From the NCBI RefSeq assembly GCF_900108335.1, contig NZ_FNVT01000021.1:1-64000 (forward strand): a stretch of 64,000 nt of DNA. The letters are read 5' to 3'. The notes under the pieces are model-generated. The model searched no databases. It had not been told where the DNA came from and worked only from the letters and a program-made list of their open reading frames with translations. Below, piece after piece: positions 18,244-25,093 of this stretch. A program made the translations under genes and the position numbers. The stretch's first letter is position 1. Each line of letters opens with the position of its first letter. Source of the stretch: Nonomuraea solani (lineage in GTDB: Bacteria > Actinomycetota > Actinomycetes > Streptosporangiales > Streptosporangiaceae).

Positions 18244-18930
18244 TCAGCCGACCGGCTCCGGCTGGGGATCGGCCAGGAGTCGATAGCCGACCCCGTGAAT
18301 CGTGCGAATGACGACGGCAGGGCCGAGTTTGTGGCGTAAGGCGGCGATGTGGGTATCCAGGGTACGGCTGGAGGACTCCCAGGTAGCGCCCCAGATCTGA
18401 TCGAGAATGACGTCGCGGCTGACGACATTCGGAGCGCGCCGAGCCAACAACAGAAGCAGTTCGAACTCCTTGCGAGTCAACGTCACGACCACGCCGTCAA
18501 CGGTGACCTCGCGGGTGCCGACGGCGATCCGCATCGGCCCGAGATCGAGCGGCGCGTCGGGGTTGCTCAGCGCACGAGCCACCCGGGTACGCCGCAGCAC
18601 GGCATCGATCCGGGCCAGCAGTTCCGGAATCCCGAACGGCTTGACGATGTAGTCGTCAGCACCGGCACGCAGCCCACGTACCCGCTCATGCTCCTCCGAC
18701 CGCGCCGTAACCGCGATCACAGCGGTCTCCGGGCGATCACGCAGCTTGCGGATCACGTCGAGTCCGTCGCCGTCGGGCAGCCCCAGGTCGACGAGCACCA
18801 CATCAGCGGGAGCGGCGCGTACGGCCTCGGCGGCGGTGGCGATGCGGTGGACCTCGAAGCCCGCCTGGGTCAGGACGGTCACCAGGCCCCGCGCCACGCG
18901 GTCGTCATCTTCGATGATGGTGATCCGCAT
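18244..18930 (-). CDS. OmpR-family response regulator (TctD-like)
   Basis: A 228-residue regulator: receiver domain with the acidic pair EDD, phospho-acceptor Asp in VLVDLGLPDGDG (about 51) and Lys in IVKPF; C-terminal winged helix with the RTLDTHIAALRHKL recognition helix and IRTIHGVGYRL wing. It is first in an operon with the kinase and is transcribed divergently from tctCBA. It probably binds the direct repeats in the gap between them. Confidence 0.92.
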   Translation of the reverse strand: MRITIIEDDDRVARGLVTVLTQAGFEVHRIATAAEAVRAAPADVVLVDLGLPDGDGLDVIRKLRDRPETAVIAVTARSEEHERVRGLRAGADDYIVKPFGIPELLARIDAVLRRTRVARALSNPDAPLDLGPMRIAVGTREVTVDGVVVTLTRKEFELLLLLARRAPNVVSRDVILDQIWGATWESSSRTLDTHIAALRHKLGPAVVIRTIHGVGYRLLADPQPEPVG

Positions 18931-18976
18931 ACCGGATTGTACGACCCGACCCGACGCCGGTGTTAGCCCTTGAGTT

Positions 18977-19024
18977 CTTGGGATTTCTCTGACATTTACC
19001 GAATTCCTTGGGATTTATCTGACA
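18977..19024 (+). promoter_or_regulatory. Paired 18-bp direct repeats, candidate response-regulator sites
   Basis: CTTGGGATTTCTCTGACA (18977-18994) and CTTGGGATTTATCTGACA (19007-19024) differ at one base and are 30 bp apart, close to three helical turns. They sit in the 160-bp divergent gap between the regulator and tctC. Direct repeats are typical for OmpR-family binding. Confidence 0.6.
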
Positions 19025-19090
19025 CCAGAGACGCCCCCGTCAGCCCAGACTGAGGCCGCACGCTCACCAAAAACAGCGGAGGGCCGCGAT

Positions 19091-20095
19091 ATGAGAGCGA
19101 CCAGCAGGATGATCGCCGCGATCGGAGTGGTTTCGCTCGCCGCCTGCGCCGGCAACGGGGGCGCCGGCGCAGGGCCCACAGCCGGTGGTGGCTACCCGGA
19201 GCAGAACATCACGATCGTCGTGCCGTTCAGCGCGGGTGGCCCCACCGACACCGTCACCCGCATGATCGCCGAGCCGATGGCCGCCAAGCTCGGCACCAAG
19301 ATCGTCGTGCAGAACGTCGAAGGCGCGGGCGGCACGGTCGGTGCCGGTGAGGTCGCACGCGCCCAGCCTGACGGCTACAACGTGCTCATGCACCACATCG
19401 GCATGTCCACCGCGCCCGCCCTGTACCAGAACCTCGGTTACAAGCCTCTCGAAAGCTTCGAGACGGTCGGGCTCGTCACCGAGGTGCCGATGACGATCGT
19501 CGCCCGCAAGGACTTCGAGCCCAAGACCCTCCAGGACCTCGTCACCTACGTGAAGGCGAACGCCTCCAAGGTCACCCTGGCCAACGCCGGCATCGGCGCC
19601 GCCTCCCACCTGTGCGGCCTGCTGTTCCAGACCGCCGCGGGGGTCAAGGTCCAGGAGGTCCCGTACGAGGGCACCGGCCCCGCGCTGACCGACCTCGTCG
19701 GCGGCCAGGTCGACTTCATGTGCGACCAGACCACCAACACCAGCGGCCAGATCTCCGCCGGCGAGGTCAAGGCGTACGCGGTCACCACCCCCGAACGCGT
19801 CAAGAGCCTGCCCGACCTGCCCACCACGGCCGAGGCCGGGCTGCCGAAACTCCAGGTCAGCGTCTGGCACGGCCTCTACGTGCCGAAGGGCACACCGCAG
19901 GACGTCGTCCAGAAGCTGTCCGACGCGCTGAAGACGGCCCTGGCCGACCAGAAGGTCGTCGACCAGATGGCCAAGCTCGGCACCGCCCCGGTGCCGGCCG
20001 AGAGCGCCACCCCGCAGGCCCACCGCACCAAGCTCGAAGAGCAGCTTGGCACATGGGCGAAGGTCATCGCCGACGCCGGCGTCAAGGCCTCCTGA
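19091..20095 (+). CDS. tctC: Tripartite tricarboxylate transporter substrate-binding protein TctC
   Basis: A 334-residue binding protein with a lipobox (VSLAAC, Cys near residue 19). The Bug/TctC core is clear: YPEQNITIVVPFSAGGPTDT near residue 35, VEGAGGTVGAGEVARA, GTGPALTDLVGGQVDF, LPDLPTTAEAG and HGLYVPKGTP. It delivers a carboxylate to TctAB. First gene of tctC-tctB-tctA, which starts 160 bp from the divergent regulator. The ligand cannot be deduced from sequence. Confidence 0.95.
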   Translation: MRATSRMIAAIGVVSLAACAGNGGAGAGPTAGGGYPEQNITIVVPFSAGGPTDTVTRMIAEPMAAKLGTKIVVQNVEGAGGTVGAGEVARAQPDGYNVLMHHIGMSTAPALYQNLGYKPLESFETVGLVTEVPMTIVARKDFEPKTLQDLVTYVKANASKVTLANAGIGAASHLCGLLFQTAAGVKVQEVPYEGTGPALTDLVGGQVDFMCDQTTNTSGQISAGEVKAYAVTTPERVKSLPDLPTTAEAGLPKLQVSVWHGLYVPKGTPQDVVQKLSDALKTALADQKVVDQMAKLGTAPVPAESATPQAHRTKLEEQLGTWAKVIADAGVKAS

Positions 20096-20096
20096 G

Positions 20097-20558
20097 GTGG
20101 AGCGCCGCCGGTCCCTCCCGGACGTCCTGGCCGGGGCCATCTTCATCCTGATCGGTGGCGCGTTCGTCGTGGGGTCGCTCGGCTACGAGCTGGGCACCCC
20201 GCTGCGGATGGGCCCCGGCGCCTTCCCGCTGCTGGTCGGCGCGATCGTGGCCGCCCTGGGCCTGGGGATCGTGGTCAAGGGGCTCGTCGCGGGCGAGGTG
20301 ATCGCGTTCGGGCCGGTCCCCTGGCGGGCGATCGCCGTCATCGTGCTCGCGGTGCTGTTCTTCGGGGCGACCGTACGGGGGTTCGGGTTCGTACCGACGT
20401 CGGCGGTGACCGCGCTGCTGACCACGCTGGCCAGCACGCGTGTCCGCCCGCTCATGGCCCTGGCCGTGGCCACCGGTCTGACGGTGGCCGCCACGCTCAT
20501 CTTCGTCGTCGGGCTTCAACTACGGATCCCGTTGTGGGGCCCGTGGCTGGGATTCTGA
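20097..20558 (+). CDS. tctB: Tripartite tricarboxylate transporter small membrane subunit TctB
   Basis: A 153-residue integral membrane protein with four predicted helices (starting DVLAGAIFILIGGAFVVGS, with RMGPGAFPLLVG typical of the family). The GTG start at 20097 lies one base after the tctC stop, implying translational coupling; an upstream in-frame ATG would overlap tctC heavily. It partners TctA. Confidence 0.92.
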   Translation: MERRRSLPDVLAGAIFILIGGAFVVGSLGYELGTPLRMGPGAFPLLVGAIVAALGLGIVVKGLVAGEVIAFGPVPWRAIAVIVLAVLFFGATVRGFGFVPTSAVTALLTTLASTRVRPLMALAVATGLTVAATLIFVVGLQLRIPLWGPWLGF

Positions 20559-20578
20559 CGCGGCATCCGGATTGAGGC

Positions 20579-22084
20579 ATGGACCTTTTCAGCAACCTCG
20601 CCCTGGGCTTCTCCACCGCCCTCCTCGTCCAGAACGTCCTCTACTGCTTCGTCGGCGTGCTGCTCGGGACGATGGTCGGCGTACTGCCCGGCATCGGGCC
20701 GACGGCGACGGTGGCGATGCTGCTGCCGATCACGTTCAGCTTCGAGCCGGTGACGGCGTTGATCATGCTGGCCGGCATCTACTACGGCGCGCAGTACGGC
20801 GGCTCGACCACCGCCATCCTGATCAACCTGCCCGGCGAGTCGTCGGCGGCGGTCACCGCGCTCGACGGACACGAGATGGCCCGCCAGGGCCGGGCCGGCG
20901 CCGCGCTGGCCGCCGCCGCGATCGGCTCCTTCATCGCCGGTACGGTCGGCACCATCGTCCTGGCCGTCGCCGCCCCGCCCCTGGCCCGCGTCGCGCTGCA
21001 GTTCGGCGCGGCAGAGTACTTCTCGCTGGTGCTGCTCGGCCTGATCGTGTCGATCGCGCTGGCGCGCGGCACCGCGCTGAAGGCGCTGGCGATGATCGCG
21101 CTCGGCGTCCTGCTCGGCACCGTCGGCCAGGACATCTACACCGGTACACCCCGCTTCGTCTTCGACCAGCGGGAGCTGTACGGCGGCATCGACTTCGTGT
21201 CGGTCGCCGTGGGCATGTTCGGCATCGCGGAGATTCTGCGCAACCTGGAGAACGAGCACACCCGCCCGGCGATCATCAGCAAGGTCACGAACCTCTGGCC
21301 GACCCGCGAGGACCGGCGCCGCATGGTCGGCCCGATCCTGCGGGGCACCGGTCTCGGCGCCGCGCTCGGCGTCCTGCCCGGCGGCGGCCACGTGCTGGCC
21401 TCGTTCACCTCGTACGCCGTCGAGAAGCGGGTCTCGAAGCGGCGGCAGGAGTTCGGGCGCGGCGCCATCGAGGGCGTCGCCGGCCCCGAGTCGGCCAACA
21501 ACGCCGCCGCGCAGACGTCGTTCATCCCGCTGCTCACGCTGGGCCTGCCCGCGCATCCGGTGATGGCGCTGATGGTCGGCGCGTTCATCGTCCACGGCAT
21601 CACCCCTGGCCCGAACGTCCTCACCGACGAGCCGGCGCTGTTCTGGGGACTGATCGCGTCGATGTGGATCGGCAACGTGCTGCTGGTGCTGCTGAACCTG
21701 CCGCTGATCGGTCTGTGGGTGCGGATGTTGCGCATTCCGTACCAGGTGCTGTTTCCGATGATCATTCTGTTCGCGTCGATCGGCACGTACTCGCTGGGCT
21801 TCAACGCCTTCGACGTCTACGCGATCGTGTTCTTCGGGATCCTGGGCTACATCCTGATCAAGTGCGGCTGCGAGCCGGCTCCCCTGCTGCTCGGCTTCGT
21901 CCTCGGGCCGCTGCTGGAGGAGAACTTGCGGCGCGCGCTCATCATCTCCCGCGGCGACGCGACCGTCTTCCTCACCCGGCCGATCTCGGCGGTGCTCCTG
22001 GTCCTGGCGGTGGCGGCGCTCGTCGTCGCCGTCCTTCCGACTATCCGCAGGCGGCGCGAGGTCGTGTTCGCGGAGGACGAGTAG
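20579..22084 (+). CDS. tctA: Tripartite tricarboxylate transporter large membrane subunit TctA
   Basis: A 501-residue permease with about 11-12 membrane helices. Family signatures are present: GTMVGVLPGIGPTATVAMLLP near residue 30, YYGAQYGGSTTAILINLPGE, and the second half-repeat LPGGGHVLASFTSY and GPESANNAAAQTSFIPLLTLG. It catalyses sodium- or proton-coupled carboxylate uptake with TctB and TctC. It starts 20 bp after tctB and ends one base before the convergent DoxX gene. Confidence 0.95.
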   Translation: MDLFSNLALGFSTALLVQNVLYCFVGVLLGTMVGVLPGIGPTATVAMLLPITFSFEPVTALIMLAGIYYGAQYGGSTTAILINLPGESSAAVTALDGHEMARQGRAGAALAAAAIGSFIAGTVGTIVLAVAAPPLARVALQFGAAEYFSLVLLGLIVSIALARGTALKALAMIALGVLLGTVGQDIYTGTPRFVFDQRELYGGIDFVSVAVGMFGIAEILRNLENEHTRPAIISKVTNLWPTREDRRRMVGPILRGTGLGAALGVLPGGGHVLASFTSYAVEKRVSKRRQEFGRGAIEGVAGPESANNAAAQTSFIPLLTLGLPAHPVMALMVGAFIVHGITPGPNVLTDEPALFWGLIASMWIGNVLLVLLNLPLIGLWVRMLRIPYQVLFPMIILFASIGTYSLGFNAFDVYAIVFFGILGYILIKCGCEPAPLLLGFVLGPLLEENLRRALIISRGDATVFLTRPISAVLLVLAVAALVVAVLPTIRRRREVVFAEDE

Positions 22085-22085
22085 G

Positions 22086-22487
22086 TCAGGTTCTTTCGTG
22101 TACGAGGGGCCGCGCGGGCGTCACCAGTGCGGACAGCGCCCAGCGGCCCGGGCCGAGGACGGCGATGAGCAGGAAGCCCCAGCAGAACAGGGCGGCCTTC
22201 TCACCGCCGTTCTCGATCGGGAACAGGGCCTGGGGCTGGTGGACGACGAAGTACGCGTAGGCCATGGTGCCCGAGCAGAGGACGGCGGCGGCGCGGGTGA
22301 CCAGGCCGAGCAGGACGAGGGCGCCGCCGCCCAGTTCGATGACCGCGGCCCACCAACCGGGCCACTGCCCGAAGCCGGGCACCGGACCCTGCGGCCCGCC
22401 CATGACGTCGAAGAGCGTCGCGGCGCCATGACAGGCGAATAGGAGACCCAGCACGAACCGGTACAGGGCCAGGACCAACGAATCCAC
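22086..22487 (-). CDS. DoxX-family membrane protein
   Basis: A 133-residue four-helix membrane protein. LALYRFVLGLLFACHGAATLF is the typical first helix and signature, followed by GLVTRAAAVLCSGTMAYAYF and a PIENGGEKAALFCWGFLL segment. DoxX proteins act in membrane redox or oxidative-stress functions that are poorly defined. The GTG start at 22487 is preferred because AAGGGA precedes it and it gives the family-typical N-terminus. Confidence 0.85.
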   Translation of the reverse strand: MDSLVLALYRFVLGLLFACHGAATLFDVMGGPQGPVPGFGQWPGWWAAVIELGGGALVLLGLVTRAAAVLCSGTMAYAYFVVHQPQALFPIENGGEKAALFCWGFLLIAVLGPGRWALSALVTPARPLVHERT

Positions 22488-22629
22488 GGCAGAGTCCCTT
22501 CGGGAGTTGGGAGCGCTCCCATGCAGATTCGGGAGTTTGACTCCATCTGTCAATGCCGTCACTCGCCACCCATGAGCCCGGGGCGTCCGAGGTGGTCGGA
22601 CGCCCCGGCGACACCTGAAAATTTCAAGG

Positions 22630-23748
22630 TCACCTCTTGGCGCACAGCGCGGTGTCCATCGCTCCGATCACGTTCAGCATGGCCGGCTCGGCGGTGGGCA
22701 GCGCGGTGACGGCGAGGGTGACGGCGCGGCCGTCGTCGGTGATCCCGTTGCGGGTCTCGTAGCCGTCGATGTCACCGCCGTGCCCCCACGCGACGTCGCC
22801 GCAGGTCAGCGACATCTTCATCAGGCCGAGCCCGTACTCCCAGCCGGCCGGCATGCCGGGGGCCTTCACCGTCTTCTTCATGGCGGCGAGCTGCTCCGGC
22901 TCCAGCAGCTTGCCGTCCATCAGCGCGGTCATGAAGCGGTTGAGGTCGCTCGGGGTGCCGATGAGCTGCCCGGCCGCCCATCCCCACGACGGGTCCAGGT
23001 TCGTGATGTCCAGCAGCTTGCCGCCGGGCTTCTTCGCCGCGTACCCCTTGGGGTGCGGCCCGCGGATCGTCCGGTCGCGCTTGGCCGGCCAGTACGTGTC
23101 CCGCAGCCCGAGCGGCTCGATGATGCGCTCGTCGATCGACCGCGCGACCGGGCGGCCGTCGAGCTTCTCGATGATCAGGCCGAGCAGCACGTAGCCGGTG
23201 TTGCTGTACTCCCAGCTCGTGCCGGGCGCGAACGACGCCTTGTGCTTGAAGGCCATGTCCAGCAGGTCCTGCGGCGAGCGGTAGGCGTAGCGGGTCTTGA
23301 AGATGCTCGGCAGCCAGCGGGTGTAGTTCGGCAGGCCGCTGGTGTGCTGGAGGAGCTGGCGTACCGTGATCTTGCGGCCGTCGCCGGCCTTGCCGCGGAC
23401 CACCTTCGGCAGGTACGTCTCGATCGGGTCGTCCAGGCCGATCTTGCCCTCGGCGACGAGCTGCAGCACCACCACCGAGACGAACATCTTGGTGTTGCTG
23501 CCGATCCGCACCCGGCCGTCGACCGGCACCTTCGCCCCCGTCTTCAGGTTCCCGACCCCGGCGGTGTAGTGGCGGGTCCGTCCCTTCGCGTCCTGCACCG
23601 CGCCCAGCGCCGCCGGGAACTTGTCCGTCTTGACCAGCGCGTCCAGCTTCTTCTGTACGGGGTCGGCGGCCGCGGCGGCCGGCGTTCCCGCCAGGACCAG
23701 ACCGGCCAACGCCGCGGCTGCCAGGACTCGCAGGGACTTCTTCGACAT
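22630..23748 (-). CDS. Secreted serine hydrolase (beta-lactamase / DD-peptidase fold)
   Basis: A 372-residue secreted protein of the class C beta-lactamase-like family. Signal peptide about 1-28; catalytic SxxK motif S-N-T-K (about 84-87); YSN motif (EYSNTGY); HGGD near the C-terminus (WGHGGDIDG) in place of KTG. The ATG at 23748 is chosen because AGGAG precedes it and it begins a good signal peptide. It is paralogous to the gene at 41267 (shared ITVRQLLQHTSGLP). Natural substrate unknown: D-amino peptides or esters. Divergent from the LPMO gene. Confidence 0.9.
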   Translation of the reverse strand: MSKKSLRVLAAAALAGLVLAGTPAAAAADPVQKKLDALVKTDKFPAALGAVQDAKGRTRHYTAGVGNLKTGAKVPVDGRVRIGSNTKMFVSVVVLQLVAEGKIGLDDPIETYLPKVVRGKAGDGRKITVRQLLQHTSGLPNYTRWLPSIFKTRYAYRSPQDLLDMAFKHKASFAPGTSWEYSNTGYVLLGLIIEKLDGRPVARSIDERIIEPLGLRDTYWPAKRDRTIRGPHPKGYAAKKPGGKLLDITNLDPSWGWAAGQLIGTPSDLNRFMTALMDGKLLEPEQLAAMKKTVKAPGMPAGWEYGLGLMKMSLTCGDVAWGHGGDIDGYETRNGITDDGRAVTLAVTALPTAEPAMLNVIGAMDTALCAKR

Positions 23749-23897
23749 GGGAAACGCTCCTGTTCGGGAGGGGTGGGGGTCGGACATGACCAAGCATGTC
23801 GGGGGGCGCCCCTCCTGATCGATCCCGTGCGCTGGAGCATCCGAGTACAGCCTGCTGTACCCGAATCGGTTGTGCGCGAGCCGCTGATGGTCAATTC

Positions 23898-23912
23898 TTA
23901 GGAAGGTTTACT
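23898..23912 (+). promoter_or_regulatory. Imperfect palindrome upstream of LPMO gene
   Basis: TTAGGAAGGTTTACT is a near-palindrome (AGGAA..TTTaCT) about 35 bp before the LPMO start. AGGAAAGTTTCCT-like elements are common before chitin and cellulose enzymes in actinomycetes; this one is degenerate. No DasR-type (ACTGGTCTAGACCAGT) site was seen. Confidence 0.3.
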
Positions 23913-23945
23913 TTTTATTTCCGCCGAACCCCCAGGGAGTAAGAG

Positions 23946-24794
23946 GTGCGCAAGACCACGATCGCCGCCGCGGTGGCGACCTCCGGAGTGCTGGCGCTAC
24001 TGCCCGCCTCCGCGGCCAACGCCCACGGCACGATGTCCAACCCGCCCAGCCGCGTCTACGTCTGCAAGAACGAGGGCCCGGAGTCGCCGAAGTCGGCCGC
24101 CTGCAAGGCCGCCGTGGCGGCCGGCGGCACGCAGGCGTACTACGACTGGAACGAGGTCTCCCTGCTGGAAGCGGGCGGACGGCACCGCCAGATCATCCCG
24201 GACGGCAAGCTCTGCAGCGCGGGACGGGAGAAATATCGCGGGCTCGACCTGCAGCGCGCCGACTGGCCGGCCACCCAGGTCAAGCCGGGCAACTTCCAGT
24301 TGACCTACCACGCCACGGCGCCGCACGCCAACAGCAACTTCGAGTTCTACATCACCCGCCAGGGCTGGAACCCCACCATGCCCCTCAAGTGGTCCGACCT
24401 GGTCCACATCAAGACCTTCAACGGCCAGAACCCGACCACGTTCACCAACTGGACGATCAACCTGCCCCAGCGCAGCGGCCGGCACATCATCTACTCGATC
24501 TGGCAGCGCGTGGTGGGCAGCAACGAGGCCTTCTACACCTGCTCGGACGTGGACTTCGGCGGTGGCGGCAGCACTCCCCCGCCGACCAGCCCGACGCCGA
24601 CCGCGACCTCGAAGCCCACCCCCACCCCCACGCCCACCGCGCCCCAGCCCGGTGGCACGTGGAAGGCGGGCACCGCGTACAAGGTGAACGACAAGGTGAC
24701 GTACGGCGGGCTGACCTACGCGTGCGTGCAGGCGCACACGGCGCTCGCCGGCTGGGAGCCGCCGAACGTGCCCGCCCTCTGGAAGCGCGCCTGA
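23946..24794 (+). CDS. AA10 lytic polysaccharide monooxygenase with C-terminal CBM5/12
   Basis: A 282-residue secreted copper enzyme that oxidatively cleaves chitin (or cellulose). The signal peptide ends ...ANA, leaving His27 as mature N-terminus (HGTMSNPPSR), one arm of the histidine brace; the second His is in TAPHANSNFEFYIT (about 125). A Thr/Pro linker follows, then a chitin-binding CBM5/12 (WKAGTAYKVNDKVTYGG ... WEPPNVPALW). Start is GTG 23946 after GGGAGTAAGAGG. A GH19 chitinase fragment lies just downstream, so the locus once paired an LPMO with a chitinase. Confidence 0.95.
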   Translation: MRKTTIAAAVATSGVLALLPASAANAHGTMSNPPSRVYVCKNEGPESPKSAACKAAVAAGGTQAYYDWNEVSLLEAGGRHRQIIPDGKLCSAGREKYRGLDLQRADWPATQVKPGNFQLTYHATAPHANSNFEFYITRQGWNPTMPLKWSDLVHIKTFNGQNPTTFTNWTINLPQRSGRHIIYSIWQRVVGSNEAFYTCSDVDFGGGGSTPPPTSPTPTATSKPTPTPTPTAPQPGGTWKAGTAYKVNDKVTYGGLTYACVQAHTALAGWEPPNVPALWKRA

Positions 24795-24800
24795 CGCGGC

Positions 24801-24829
24801 GATCCCTGCGGTGCGCCGCCGCAGGGATC
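24801..24829 (+). terminator. Hairpin terminator after LPMO gene
   Basis: GATCCCTGCGG (24801-24811) and CCGCAGGGATC (24819-24829) form a perfect 11-bp stem with a 7-nt loop, 7 bp after the LPMO stop. There is no T-tract, as is usual in high-GC actinomycetes. Confidence 0.7.
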
Positions 24830-24840
24830 ACGCCACCTGG

Positions 24841-24958
24841 CAGGCGGCTTCGGGTCGGTGTTACCGCTCCACGACCAGCCGAACTCGCCGATGACCGGCG
24901 GCCACCCATTGGTCCTGAACCGGTTGAGGTGGTCGGTGATGGCCGTGGCGCTTTCGGC
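24841..24958 (-). pseudogene. Remnant of a GH5-like glycosidase (mannanase/cellulase type)
   Basis: Read on the minus strand, one frame gives AITDHLNRFRTNGWPPVIG, then EFGWSWSGNTDP. VIGEFG is the strand with the catalytic nucleophile Glu of clan GH-A enzymes such as GH5 mannanases; WSWSGN is the later strand normally some 25-30 residues downstream. The two are fused, suggesting an internal deletion. No start, stop or remaining domains. Inference from motif resemblance only. Confidence 0.5.
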
Positions 24959-25093
24959 CAGACCATCCGCAGCATCAACGGCAGCATGGAGTGCGACGGC
25001 AGGAACCCGGCCCAGGTGCAGAGCCGGGTCAGCGCCTACCAGCGCTTCACTCAGACCCTCGGCGTCAGCCCGGGTGGCAACCTCACCTGCTGA
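24935..25093 (+). pseudogene. C-terminal remnant of a GH19-type chitinase
   Basis: About 50 codons (GQTIRSINGSMEC ... NPAQVQSRVSAYQRF ... LGVSPGGNLTC, then TGA) match the conserved C-terminus of bacterial GH19 chitinases, where the sequence resembles xxTIRSINGxxEC and ends GxNLxC. The catalytic domain is missing. The stop overlaps the stop of the convergent PL8 gene. It lies about 140 bp after the chitin-active LPMO. Confidence 0.65.

Noticed and set aside
23749..23945. A DasR (N-acetylglucosamine) operator before the LPMO
   Set aside because: No sequence close to the 16-bp dre consensus was seen.
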